A DNA stretch of 64,000 nt from Terriglobia bacterium (GTDB taxonomy: Bacteria; Acidobacteriota; Terriglobia; Acidiferrales; UBA7541). Under the pieces are notes generated by a model that was given only the letters and a program-made list of their open reading frames with translations, was not told the DNA's origin and ran no database searches. A program made the position numbers and the translations under genes. Below, in pieces: positions 16,858 through 26,897 of the stretch; within the stretch, counting starts at the first letter, position 1, and every line of letters begins with the position of its first letter. The stretch covers positions 186,001 through 250,000 of the forward strand of contig JAIQGG010000004.1 of NCBI GenBank assembly GCA_020072785.1. The letters run 5' to 3'.

Positions 16858-17775
16858 TCAATTCTTGACGGTCAGCACCGGGCACGAGGCTTCGCAAACC
16901 ACCCGGTAAGTTGTGGCGAAGGGATTGTGCGTCCCCAAGCCTCCACCGCCGGCCCGGGCGCCCATCACGATCAAATCCACATTCCGGGCCCGTGCCATGT
17001 TCATGATCTCTTCCGGGGCCGAGCCGAAGCTCACAGCCATCTCCGGGTCGCACCACAGCGCCGATCCAGGAGGCACAAGTCCCTGCAATTGCTGCAGGAC
17101 TGCTTCGCGCTTGGCCGCCAGTTCACCGTCCGACGCCGTGCCGTGGCGGGTTGCGACATGCAGCAGGGTCAGGCGCGCCTGATACTCCTGCGCCAGAGAG
17201 AACGCGTAGGCGACGGCGCGCTCCGGAGTCTTTTCCAGATCCGTGGCAAACAGAATATTCTTCCATTCCGCGGTGCGCCCAGGTTCTCCCGCAAAGCGCG
17301 GCCCCACGGTCATCACCGGGCACGCTGCCCGGCGAAAAATCTCCTCCGCGCCGGAGCCCAGGAGCAACTTCTCGATTTTCTTGGCTCCGTGCGTACCGAC
17401 CACGATCAGGTCGATTTCGTGTTTCTGGATCAGCTTCTCAATGGTGGGCCACAGAAAGCCTTCCTCCAGCACAACCTCGTGCGGCGCCTGGCGCAGCCGC
17501 CCCGAAATGAGGATGTCGGCGAGCTTCTGCTCGGCGGCCTGGCGCAGCGCTCCGTGCGTTACCGTGGCCGCTTCCGGAGGCACAAAGGCGTAGGCGTCTG
17601 GGGTGAGGACATGAGCCAGATAAATGCGCGAGTCAAAGCGGCGGGCAATAATAAGGGCATAATCCAACGCGTTCTCCGCGCAGGGAGAAAAATCGGTGGC
17701 GACGAGAATGTTCGCCAGCGAGACCCGGGTGACCGGCGTCTCTGTGCGTTGCGGGTGTTCCTTGATCTCTTTCAT
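16858..17775 (-). CDS. tandem-domain universal stress protein
   Basis: A 305-residue cytoplasmic protein with two UspA domains in tandem. Domain 1 (about 18-165) begins ANILVATDFSPCAENAL and ends with the ATP-binding type motif VGTHGAKKIEKLLLGSGAEE. Domain 2 (about 172-305) begins KNILFATDLEKTPERAV and has MGARAGGGGLGTHNPFATTYRVV, a looser version of the motif. I chose the ATG at 17775 because GGGAGGGAG lies directly upstream. It is monocistronic and convergent with the Crp/Fnr gene. The nucleotide-binding ability of domain 2 is uncertain. Confidence 0.9.
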   Translation of the reverse strand: MKEIKEHPQRTETPVTRVSLANILVATDFSPCAENALDYALIIARRFDSRIYLAHVLTPDAYAFVPPEAATVTHGALRQAAEQKLADILISGRLRQAPHEVVLEEGFLWPTIEKLIQKHEIDLIVVGTHGAKKIEKLLLGSGAEEIFRRAACPVMTVGPRFAGEPGRTAEWKNILFATDLEKTPERAVAYAFSLAQEYQARLTLLHVATRHGTASDGELAAKREAVLQQLQGLVPPGSALWCDPEMAVSFGSAPEEIMNMARARNVDLIVMGARAGGGGLGTHNPFATTYRVVCEASCPVLTVKN

Positions 17776-18430
17776 AACTCCCTCCCGGACTGCACATTGG
17801 GGAGTGCAAGCGAACTGGGCAATGCCCCTAACAAAGCACATGGCTTGCCATGATCTTCCTTCATTGCTCATTGAAAATAAAGCACTTAAAGCCAATCCTC
17901 GGCGGCCACTGGGACTCTTGTGTGTGTTTACGCAGGGCCTTGCGTCAAGTTCCTCACTCGGGATTCTTATCGGACAGGGAGAGCGAAAGTGCTGGGGTCA
18001 GAAAAGGAAGGAGGTAGCGGCCGGCGTCGGTTTTGCCCTGTTTTGGGCCGGAACGTCGCGATTGCGGCGCTCCTGCTTTCTACCGTGCGCGGCCGCTACC
18101 TAACTTGCGAGACATCGACCCATTTGAGCAGCTTTCCTGCAGCGAATGCTTGCGCTTCCTGGTGCAGCCTCTGCGTCCGAAGCTGCGGCCGGGGCATCCG
18201 CTTGGGTCCGATCCATATTTTCTCTCCACTTGCGCCAGTAGTATAGGAGCAACGAAAGTGCCATTCCGGTATCCCGTGCGCGGTTCCCTTAACCCCATTT
18301 TCCTCTTTCGCTTATGTGTTTTATCGGTGGCTGTTCCCGGGGTATTGTGCGAACTTGTGTGGCATTTCGCGCTGGCCCGGGCGATCTGACGCAGTGAATG
18401 CCCCGCGCTGTGGCAGGCGGGAAGAGTCGT
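17776..18430. other. 655-nt intergenic region, possible structured RNA
   Basis: No reading frame here looks like a gene. It holds the 5' flank of the universal stress gene and a complex inverted-repeat structure at 18012-18101, listed separately. Confidence 0.55.
18012..18101 (+). ncRNA. candidate structured RNA (unproven)
   Basis: AGGTAGCGGCCG (18012-18023) pairs exactly with CGGCCGCTACCT (18090-18101). Inside are a hairpin GCCC/GGGC (18035-18048) and a hairpin CGTCGC/GCGGCG (18054-18069, one G-U), so the 90 nt could fold as a branched structure. Chance pairing in GC-rich DNA is a real alternative. Confidence 0.25.
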
Positions 18431-19894
<1,464 letters not shown>

Positions 19895-19899
19895 CGTCT

Positions 19900-21009
19900 T
19901 TACTGTACCACTCCGGCCTTCGCCGCGACACCTTCACCCGCCCGGCGTTCCAGCGGAATCCAGATTTCGATTTGCGTGCCCCGCCCGGGCTCGCTGCGCA
20001 CTTCAATGCGCCCCTCGTGCGATTCCACGATGCCCCTGGCCAGCGGCAGGCCCAGCCCCGTGCCTTCTTTGCGCGTAGTGAAGAAGGGCCGGAAAATTTT
20101 GGACAGCACGTCGCGGGAAATCCCGCGGCCGGTATCACTGACGCGGATCAGGGCCCGCCCGCTCCTCTTTTCCAGGATCACCTCGACGCGCCCTTCTTCG
20201 CGGATGGCCTGGATGCCGTTGAGGAGAAGATTGAGCACTACCTGCTGCATCTGCACGGGATCGTGGACTACGGCGGTGAGGTCCGGCGATGGCACAAAGA
20301 GCACCTCGATGGGCCGCGTGCGCACCTGTTGGCGCGCCAGCAGGACGGCCTGCTCGACCGTGGCGTTGAGGTCCGCGGAGTGAAATTGCGGAGGCCGCGG
20401 CCGAGCGTAAATCAGCAGGTCGTTGAGGATGCCCTGGATCTGGCGGATTTCCGCGTGGACGTCGGCCAGGACCTCGCGGCTGGGGCTGTTGGGAGGGAGG
20501 TCTTTGCCGATCACTTCGATGACCCCGGCAATGCCCGCGAGGGGATTGCGGATTTCATGGGCCAGGCCGGCGGCCAGCTCGCCGATGGTGGCCAGGTGCT
20601 CGGCGCGGGACATCTCCTGCCGGTGCAGGCGCTCGATCTCCGCCTTGCTTTCGCGCAGTTGCCGCACCATTTCGTTGAAGTGCTGCCCCAGTTCCCCCAC
20701 GTCGTCGTTGCGCTCCGCGAATTTGACTTCGGCTTGCAGATCGCCGGTGCGCACCAGGGTGATGGTCTTCTTCAGCTCGCGCAATGGCCGCTCCACCAGG
20801 ATGGCCAGCACCGCCAGCAGCACCCCGCAGATCACCACCGCGCCCGAGGCAGCCACGGTCAGAATCCAGCGCCCGTTGGGGATTTCCTGTACCAGCAGGA
20901 CGATTTGAAAAGCAAAGAGACCGAGCAGGAGGACGCCGACGACGGGCAGGATGGCCTTCAGCCGCCAGTGCAGGCGCGGTGCGGACCGGAAGAGGCTACC
21001 GAGGTCCAT
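19900..21009 (-). CDS. HAMP-containing sensor histidine kinase
   Basis: A 369-residue NtrB-like membrane kinase. Two TM segments (about 17-41 and 51-73) enclose almost no periplasmic loop, so it probably senses a membrane or cytoplasmic signal. A HAMP domain follows, then the phospho-acceptor box (AAGLAHEIRNPLAGIAG) and an HATPase domain (NLLLNGIQAI, DTGRGI, GTGLGLPLA). I chose the ATG at 21009; a frame extension to 21039 adds ten residues. It is co-transcribed with the downstream NtrC-type regulator. Two inverted repeats in the upstream spacer may be its operator. Confidence 0.9.
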   Translation of the reverse strand: MDLGSLFRSAPRLHWRLKAILPVVGVLLLGLFAFQIVLLVQEIPNGRWILTVAASGAVVICGVLLAVLAILVERPLRELKKTITLVRTGDLQAEVKFAERNDDVGELGQHFNEMVRQLRESKAEIERLHRQEMSRAEHLATIGELAAGLAHEIRNPLAGIAGVIEVIGKDLPPNSPSREVLADVHAEIRQIQGILNDLLIYARPRPPQFHSADLNATVEQAVLLARQQVRTRPIEVLFVPSPDLTAVVHDPVQMQQVVLNLLLNGIQAIREEGRVEVILEKRSGRALIRVSDTGRGISRDVLSKIFRPFFTTRKEGTGLGLPLARGIVESHEGRIEVRSEPGRGTQIEIWIPLERRAGEGVAAKAGVVQ

Positions 21010-21170
21010 ACTTACATCTGACCAGAGAGAGCCGCACAAGGCAAGTGCCCCCTGTTCCGGATCGCTTCGCAGCCTGTCTTGCCGGGAAGTCCAGAGGGTG
21101 CCGTGCCGCGCGCATCACCTTCGCTTCTAAGTGTTTACCTCATCTCTTTGCATCCCATGAAAAGGTTACC

Positions 21171-21222
21171 TTGCGTTTACGCAATTGCGCATGGCAATCA
21201 TCAAAATAATGCGTGAACGCAT
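21171..21222. promoter_or_regulatory. paired inverted repeats TGCGT-N2-ACGCA
   Basis: TTGCGTTTACGCAA (21171-21184) and ATGCGTGAACGCAT (21209-21222) share the 12-bp palindrome TGCGT-N2-ACGCA, with centres 38 bp apart. They lie between the divergent kinase gene and the HAD phosphatase gene, so a dimeric regulator probably binds here. The factor is unknown. Confidence 0.5.
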
Positions 21223-21302
21223 CTCCGCTTCCGCGGATATGGTGTATTGCATGGCGATCACCGGTTGCCCAATGGAGGTGCCGGTTGCCAGGGAGTTCTT
21301 CG

Positions 21303-22133
21303 ATGGTGAGGCAGTACCTGTTGGCGAGCGATTTTGACCAGACGCTGAGCTTCAACGATTCGGGAGTCGTTCTCAGCGAACTCATCGGTTTCCACGGCTT
21401 CCGCGAAAAAGTCGCCGGACTGTCGCGCGCTCATCTGGTGCAGCAGGGCGCCGAGCTCGCCTATCTGATCCTGCACGACCCGGATTTCCGCCGCGTGCGC
21501 CGCGAACACCTGGTGGAGACCGGGAAGCGCATGCGCCTGAAGCACGACGTCGCACTTTTCGCGCGCGCCCTGGATACCCTGGCCGAGGGCTACAAGTTTT
21601 CCTTTTACGTGATTTCCGCCGCGCCGCAGGAGATCATCCAATCGGCGCTGGAGGGTGTTGTGCCGCCGGAGCATATTTTCGGCACACGCTTCCGCTATGT
21701 TGACCCCTTAGCGGTCACCGCTACCGGCGGCGCGACCGGGGAAGTGCAGTCCATCGAGCGGGCCTCGGCCGGCTGGGGCAAAGTTACTGCGCTCGAGGAG
21801 ATTCGCGCGGCGCTGGGCATCAGCCATGACCACATCATCTACCTGGGCGACGGCAGCTCCGACCTGCCGGTGATGATGCACGTCAACCAGCACGACGGGC
21901 TGACCATCGCCGTCTCCGAGGCCCAATACATCACGCGCATCGCGCGCCGCACCGTGCTCAGCGACAACGCGATGAGCGTCCTCGTCCCCGTGCTCGAGGA
22001 CGTGCTGCGCTGGGATTCCGCGCAGATCCGCCGGGTCTTCGCCGGCTTTGGCTTCACTCTCCGCGAATGGGACAAGACCCGCACGGACATGCTCACCATC
22101 GAGGACGCCACCCCGCCTGCCGCTTCACCCTGA
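21303..22133 (+). CDS. HAD-family phosphatase (phosphoserine phosphatase-like)
   Basis: A 276-residue cytoplasmic hydrolase. The nucleophile motif DFDQTLS is near residue 10, the second motif is near VISAAP, and the metal-binding motif is [10 protein letters not shown]. This is the HAD subfamily I pattern of phosphoserine phosphatase-like enzymes, so it dephosphorylates a small metabolite that sequence alone does not define. I chose the ATG at 21303, preceded by AGGGAG; the open frame reaches back to 21213 without a signal. Bases 21699-21718 (encoding VDPLAVT) match the window's REP-like 20-mer at 18 of 20 positions. Confidence 0.82.
   Translation: MVRQYLLASDFDQTLSFNDSGVVLSELIGFHGFREKVAGLSRAHLVQQGAELAYLILHDPDFRRVRREHLVETGKRMRLKHDVALFARALDTLAEGYKFSFYVISAAPQEIIQSALEGVVPPEHIFGTRFRYVDPLAVTATGGATGEVQSIERASAGWGKVTALEEIRAALGISHDHIIYLGDGSSDLPVMMHVNQHDGLTIAVSEAQYITRIARRTVLSDNAMSVLVPVLEDVLRWDSAQIRRVFAGFGFTLREWDKTRTDMLTIEDATPPAASP
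21699..21718 (+). repeat. divergent REP-like 20-mer inside the HAD gene
   Basis: GTTGACCCCTTAGCGGTCAC matches the 7555 repeat at 18 of 20 positions and keeps the TGACC/GGTCA arms. It is in frame in a coding sequence; chance similarity is possible. Confidence 0.35.
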
Positions 22134-22256
22134 GCGTATTCGCAGGCTGCACCTTGCGCGCAGCGCGGGCTCTCGCTTCTTGTTGCGTCCGCTGGAACGC
22201 GGCCGCGAAGCAAGCATCGGAATTCTTTGCTATGCTTCTTCTCCCCGGAGGTTTTC

Positions 22257-22838
22257 ATGGCCAAGAAATCCATTCTGATGCTGGTCGGCGACTACGTCGA
22301 AGACTACGAGGTGATGGTGCCGTTTCAGGCGCTGCTTATGGTGGGCCACAGCGTTCACGCCGTTTGTCCCGGCAAAAAGGCCGGCGAGAGCGTGCGCACG
22401 GCCATCCACGATTTCGAAGGTGATCAGACCTACAGCGAAAAGCGCGGCCACAACTTCACGCTCAACGCCGCCTTCGATCAGGTCAAACCCGAAGAATACG
22501 GCGCGCTGGTGATCCCTGGCGGCCGCGCCCCGGAATATATCCGCCTCAACCCGCGCGTCCTGGAAATCGTCCGTCATTTTGCCGCCGCGAAGAAGCCCAT
22601 CGCCGCCATCTGCCATGCCGCGCAGGTGCTGGCCGCGGCGGGCGTCCTGGAAGGGAAGAGCTGCAGCTGCTATCCCGCGCTTGCGCCGGATGTCACCCGG
22701 GCGGGCGGGAAGTTCGTGGACATCCCGATAGATGCGGCGTACGTGGACGGCACGCTGGTCACCGCGCCGGCGTGGCCCGCGCATCCGGCCTGGCTGGCGA
22801 AATTCCTCGCTGTCCTGGGCACCAAGATCGAAGCGTAA
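22257..22838 (+). CDS. DJ-1/PfpI-family protein
   Basis: A 193-residue cytoplasmic protein of the class I glutamine-amidotransferase-like fold. The nucleophile Cys sits in [20 protein letters not shown], and the upstream block [14 protein letters not shown] supplies the oxyanion and acidic residues typical of PfpI-type proteins. Such proteins act as glyoxalases, deglycases or peptidases against stress damage. I chose the ATG at 22257 because CGGAGG lies upstream. The next gene, an aldo/keto reductase, starts 65 nt later, so the two may be a detoxification pair for reactive aldehydes (inferred). Confidence 0.88.
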   Translation: MAKKSILMLVGDYVEDYEVMVPFQALLMVGHSVHAVCPGKKAGESVRTAIHDFEGDQTYSEKRGHNFTLNAAFDQVKPEEYGALVIPGGRAPEYIRLNPRVLEIVRHFAAAKKPIAAICHAAQVLAAAGVLEGKSCSCYPALAPDVTRAGGKFVDIPIDAAYVDGTLVTAPAWPAHPAWLAKFLAVLGTKIEA

Positions 22839-22903
22839 TCATTGCCCTGCGGCGCACCCTGTTCGCAGGCTGGAATTCCAATCCCGGGATGAAGGAGAAG
22901 CGC

Positions 22904-23890
22904 ATGTTGCAACGCCGCCTCGGCAAGAACGGCCCGCTGGTTTCCGCGCTGGGTCTCGGCTGTATGGGCATGTCCGAATTTTACAGCGGGCGCGATGACG
23001 CCGAATCCATCGCCACCATCCACCGCGCGCTGGACCTGGGCATCACCTTTGTGGACACCGCGGACATGTACGGCATGGGCGCCAACGAGGAGCTGGTGGG
23101 GCGGGCCATCCGCGGACGCCGCGACCGGGTCTTCCTGGCGACGAAGTTCGGCGTGGTGCGCAGCAATGATCCGGGAATTCGCGGCGTCTGCGGCCGCCCG
23201 GAATACGTGCGCGCGTGCTGCGACGCCAGCCTGAAGCGCCTGGGCGTGAATCATATCGACCTCTACTACCAGCACCGCGTGGATCCCGAGGTGCCCATTG
23301 AGGAGACGGTCGGAGCCATGGCGGAACTGGTGCGCGCGGGCAAGGTGCGCCACCTCGGCCTGTCCGAGGCCGCGCCGGCCACGATCCGCCGCGCCTATGC
23401 CGTGCATCCCCTTGCGGCGCTGCAGTCGGAATACTCGCTGTGGACCCGTGATCCCGAGGACGGCGTGCTGGCCGCGACGCGCGAGCTGGGCGTCGCCTTC
23501 GTGGCCTACAGCCCGCTCGGCCGCGGCTTTCTCACCGGGCAGTTCCGGCGCTTCGAGGACCTTGCGCCGGACGACTACCGGCGCAGCTCTCCGCGCTTTC
23601 AGGGCGAGAATTTCGCGCGCAATCTGCGGCTGGTGGAGCGCGTGGAAGCGATCGCCAAAGAGAAGGGCATGACCCCGGGGCAGCTGGCCCTGGCCTGGCT
23701 GCTGGCCAAGGGCGAAGACATCGTGCCCATTCCCGGCACGAAGAAGCGCACGCGGCTGGAAGAGAACGCGGCGGCCGTCCTGATCCGCCTGAGCGCGGAC
23801 GAGTTGCGGCGGATTGACGAAGCCGCGCCGCCGGGCGCCGCGAGCGGCGAGCGCTATCACGAGAGCGCCATGCGCTTCGTGCAGCGTTGA
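22904..23890 (+). CDS. aldo/keto reductase
   Basis: A 328-residue NADPH-dependent oxidoreductase with a TIM barrel. Typical AKR features are [12 protein letters not shown], the catalytic D-x3-Y in [10 protein letters not shown] in ATKFG, and H in YYQHRVDP. The C-terminal cofactor site is [15 protein letters not shown]-like. It reduces aldehydes or ketones; the substrate is not defined. I chose the ATG at 22904 because GGAG lies 6 nt upstream. The methyltransferase gene starts 6 nt after its stop, suggesting a short operon with the DJ-1/PfpI gene. Confidence 0.9.
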   Translation: MLQRRLGKNGPLVSALGLGCMGMSEFYSGRDDAESIATIHRALDLGITFVDTADMYGMGANEELVGRAIRGRRDRVFLATKFGVVRSNDPGIRGVCGRPEYVRACCDASLKRLGVNHIDLYYQHRVDPEVPIEETVGAMAELVRAGKVRHLGLSEAAPATIRRAYAVHPLAALQSEYSLWTRDPEDGVLAATRELGVAFVAYSPLGRGFLTGQFRRFEDLAPDDYRRSSPRFQGENFARNLRLVERVEAIAKEKGMTPGQLALAWLLAKGEDIVPIPGTKKRTRLEENAAAVLIRLSADELRRIDEAAPPGAASGERYHESAMRFVQR

Positions 23891-23896
23891 GAGCGC

Positions 23897-24502
23897 ATGA
23901 ACCGCCTGGAAAACTGGTTCTGCGCTTCGTCGTTGTGGCGGAGCTTTACGCGGCGGCATCTGCTGCCGTGGGTTCTCGAAGACGCCGGCCTGGGCGAGCA
24001 CGTTCTGGAGGTGGGTGCGGGCTTTGGCGCCGCCACCGAGGAATTGCAGCGGCGCACGCCGCGCCTCACCTCGCTGGAATACGCCGCTGATTCCGTAACG
24101 CGGATCGCCGCGCGCCGCCGGGGCGCAGTCTCCGGCGTGGTGCGCGGCGATGCCGCCGCGTTGCCCTTTCCGGACGCAACGTTTTCCGCGGTCGTCGCCA
24201 TCCTCGTCCTGCACCATATGCGCTCCCTCGCGGCGCAGGACCGCGCCTTCGCCGAGATCCACCGCGTGCTGCGCCCCGGCGGCATATTCCTCGCCTTCGA
24301 AATTTCCGATAGCTGGATCGGCCGCGTGGCCCACATCCGCAGCACCTTTGTGCCGGTGGCTCCAGCGGGAGTCCGTGCGCGGCTGGCGGCGGCCGGCTTC
24401 TCCCGCATTACCGTGGACTTCCGGCGCTCGGCTTTCCGCCTCCGCGCCGTGCGCGCCGCGGAGGCAGCGTTTCACATGGAACACGCCGCCGCGACGAGCT
24501 GA
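23897..24502 (+). CDS. class I SAM-dependent methyltransferase
   Basis: A 201-residue methyltransferase. The SAM-binding motif I is VLEVGAGFGAATEEL near residue 36. The acidic loop (LEYAADS), motif post-I (GDAAALPFPDATFSAVVAILVLHH) and RVLRPGGIFLAFE follow the UbiE/Methyltransf_11 pattern. The acceptor substrate cannot be told. It directly follows the aldo/keto reductase gene by 6 nt and so is probably co-transcribed. Confidence 0.87.
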   Translation: MNRLENWFCASSLWRSFTRRHLLPWVLEDAGLGEHVLEVGAGFGAATEELQRRTPRLTSLEYAADSVTRIAARRRGAVSGVVRGDAAALPFPDATFSAVVAILVLHHMRSLAAQDRAFAEIHRVLRPGGIFLAFEISDSWIGRVAHIRSTFVPVAPAGVRARLAAAGFSRITVDFRRSAFRLRAVRAAEAAFHMEHAAATS

Positions 24503-24607
24503 CACCGCAACTCTTCTTTCGCCGGGAAAGTACACTCAACAGGTGGGGAATTCCTGTGCCGCGGCAGTTTTCTGCCGTAAGCGTGTTGCGCGAGGAGCAC
24601 GTCTCTT

Positions 24608-25753
24608 TCAGCTTGCGGCCGAGTGGGCTACCTCGGAACGGGTTTGGATCACGCGCAGGATGGAATCGCGGGAAATCATGCCGATGACGTGCGTGCCGCC
24701 GTCGCCCGCACCGGCCACCACCGGCATCTGGTTGATGTCGGCCGCCAGCAGCCGCTCCAGCAGGCCGAGCAGCGGCTCGTTCGGCGTGGCCCACAGGACT
24801 TGTTCGCGGGGGATCATCGCCGCCTGCACGGAGGTGGTGGCCCACTCCTCGCGCGGCACGCCATTCAGCTTGTGCACGTTCATCATCCCCACCATGCGGT
24901 CGTCGGTAAGCACCAGGTGGCAGCGCCGGCCGGTGCGCAGCACCTCCGCGCCATAGTCTTCGAGTGTGAGGCTGCCGCCGATGGTGGGCACCTCGTGGGT
25001 CATGACGTCTCCCGCGCTGAGCCCGGTGAGTGCTTCGCGGATGGCGACTTGCGCCACGCTCTCCTGCGCCGCAGTCAGCAGAAACCAGCCGATGAACGCC
25101 AGCCACAGCCCGGTCGGCCACTGCCCCAGCATGGCATACCACGCCCCGAAGAGGATCATGCCGTAGGCGATCAGCTTACCGCTGGTGCCGGCGATCTTCG
25201 TGGCCCGTACATAGCTTTTCGTTACGCCCCAGACGATAGCCCGGAAGATGCGCCCGCCGTCCATCGGGAAGCCTGGGAGAAGATTGAAGGTCGCGAGTGC
25301 GGCGTTGGTCCAGGCCAGCCAGATGGCCAGCGCTCCTACCATTTCGCTGAACGGAAACATTCTGGCCACGCCGAAAAAAACGATGGCGAGGAAGTAGCTG
25401 GACAGCGGGCCGGCCACGGCGATGTTGAACTCCTGCTTGGCGCTGCCGGGCTCCTTGCCGATGCGCGCTATGCCGCCGAAGACAAACAGGGTGATGGAGA
25501 GCACCGGGATCTTGTAGTGCAGCGCCACCTTGCTGTGCGACAGCTCATGAAAGAGCACGGAACTGAAGAACAGCACGCTGGTGAGAATGCCCGCGGTCCA
25601 GTGTTGCGTGGGGCTCCAATGCGGGTGCTGCTGCGTGTACTGCATGCGCAGCGACAGCGTGATCAGGGCGAAGATGATGATCCAGCTGGGATGCAGGTAG
25701 ATGGGGATACCGAGGATTCGTCCGATTTGCAGGCCGGGTTTCGGAGCCATCAC
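24608..25753 (-). CDS. site-2 protease-type M50 metallopeptidase with CBS domains
   Basis: A 381-residue intramembrane metalloprotease. HELSH is at residues 69-73 in a membrane segment, and NLLPGFPMDGG (about 158-168) supplies the third zinc ligand. A final TM precedes two CBS-like modules (about 250-370; AGDVMTHEVPTI, then VIGMISRDSILRVI) that may bind nucleotides and control activity. This is the SpoIVFB-like, CBS-containing S2P group, which cleaves membrane-bound regulators. The substrate is unknown. It is monocistronic. Confidence 0.9.
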   Translation of the reverse strand: MMAPKPGLQIGRILGIPIYLHPSWIIIFALITLSLRMQYTQQHPHWSPTQHWTAGILTSVLFFSSVLFHELSHSKVALHYKIPVLSITLFVFGGIARIGKEPGSAKQEFNIAVAGPLSSYFLAIVFFGVARMFPFSEMVGALAIWLAWTNAALATFNLLPGFPMDGGRIFRAIVWGVTKSYVRATKIAGTSGKLIAYGMILFGAWYAMLGQWPTGLWLAFIGWFLLTAAQESVAQVAIREALTGLSAGDVMTHEVPTIGGSLTLEDYGAEVLRTGRRCHLVLTDDRMVGMMNVHKLNGVPREEWATTSVQAAMIPREQVLWATPNEPLLGLLERLLAADINQMPVVAGAGDGGTHVIGMISRDSILRVIQTRSEVAHSAAS

Positions 25754-25979
25754 ATTACCATCCTACTCTTTCCTACCACATCTCGGCCTCGGGAGCGAGG
25801 GGCGGACGCACAAAGCGTCCGTGCGGCGGGACCCGCTCTGATGCCAGTACACCACGCTGTGTGTAACCGGCCACGACGAAGGCGCTTCCGGCCTTAGCTA
25901 ACCCCTGTCTTGTCAGGCGCTTGTAAATGGACCTGGGCGTGCCCTCCTGGGAAGGCGAAAGCACTTCTTGGAGGTCACC

Positions 25980-26627
25980 ATGCGGCGGCAGACAGACACG
26001 CAACAGTTTTCGAGGCGCAGCACCAGATTTCTCTTCGTCGTGGCGGCCGTCTTGATGGCCGCTTCGCGTACCCGTGCGCAGGCCGCGGGGCCTGCTGCGG
26101 CGGCTCCTGGTTCGGCCGAGTCCGCCGCGTCTCCGGTACGGCGCATCGTTGTCAGCATTCCGGACCGCAAACTGGTCCTGTTCGAAGACGGGCGCGTGGT
26201 CAAGATCTATCGCGTGGCCATTGGGGCGTCCGCAAGCCCAACGCCGTCCGGCCAATTCAAGATCGTGCACCGCATTCCGAATCCAACTTATTACGCGCCC
26301 GGAGTGGTCTTGCCGCCGGGGCCGGAGAATCCGCTGGGAACTCACTGGATCGGTCTGGACATCAAGCACTTTGGCATTCATGGCACGAACCAGCCGCGCT
26401 CGATCGGCCGCAAGGCCTCCCACGGCTGCATCCGCATGCGCAATGAGGATGTGGCAAAGCTGTTCGCGCGCGTGCGCGCGGGCGACACCGTGGAATTGCT
26501 CGCCGCGCGCACGGAAGAGACGCTGCGGCTCTTCGGTGGAGACCGCCCGGCCGTATTGTCCGCGCAGGCGGCACCTGCCGGGGAGACGGTCCAGGCTGCC
26601 CCGGCCGCTTCCGCCGGTCAGCAGTAG
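25980..26627 (+). CDS. L,D-transpeptidase (YkuD family)
   Basis: A 215-residue exported enzyme that probably crosslinks peptidoglycan or attaches lipoprotein to it. A signal peptide or anchor is at about 10-35. The YkuD domain (about 55-175) contains HFGIHGTNQPRSIG and the catalytic SHGCIRM block. The C-terminal 40 residues are Ala/Pro-rich. I chose the ATG at 25980 because GGAGGT is 4 nt upstream; the frame also opens from a TTG at 25968. It is followed by a one-TM small protein and an SPFH protein on the same strand. Confidence 0.9.
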   Translation: MRRQTDTQQFSRRSTRFLFVVAAVLMAASRTRAQAAGPAAAAPGSAESAASPVRRIVVSIPDRKLVLFEDGRVVKIYRVAIGASASPTPSGQFKIVHRIPNPTYYAPGVVLPPGPENPLGTHWIGLDIKHFGIHGTNQPRSIGRKASHGCIRMRNEDVAKLFARVRAGDTVELLAARTEETLRLFGGDRPAVLSAQAAPAGETVQAAPAASAGQQ

Positions 26628-26669
26628 CGCCGCCCGGGAAGGGAATCACTTCGTCCGAGGAGACACACG

Positions 26670-26849
26670 ATGAATACCATGCTGGATTTCGCCACACTCC
26701 TGCTCTTCACGGCTGTTGCCGGTGCGCTGGCGCTGGCACTCCACTGGATGCTGCTGCGCGCCGCGTTCCGGCTGATGCGCCCGGCGGGAGCCGCGCGGAG
26801 TGCAGCGGCCAATGTGCCGGCCGGACAGCGGTTCGCCGCCGGGCGCTGA
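26670..26849 (+). CDS. 59-aa single-TM protein
   Basis: A short membrane protein (MNTMLDFATLLLFTAVAGAL to AAGR) with one hydrophobic segment at about 5-25, then a basic, Ala-rich tail. GAGGAG lies upstream of the ATG. It sits between the L,D-transpeptidase and SPFH genes on the same strand. I do not recognise the family; a partner of the SPFH protein is possible. Confidence 0.6.
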   Translation: MNTMLDFATLLLFTAVAGALALALHWMLLRAAFRLMRPAGAARSAAANVPAGQRFAAGR

Positions 26850-26897
26850 GCAGGCGCGGATTTTTTCCCTGCAGAGCGGGGAGAAGGGAGAAACACA

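Noticed and set aside
17920-18389. Short plus-strand frames in the 17776-18430 gap
   Set aside because: No RBS or motif, and biased composition; the inverted repeats are the only structure.
21034-21050. GGGCACTTGCCTTGTGC as a sigma-54 promoter for the kinase operon
   Set aside because: The -12 element reads TTGT instead of TTGC, losing the most conserved base.
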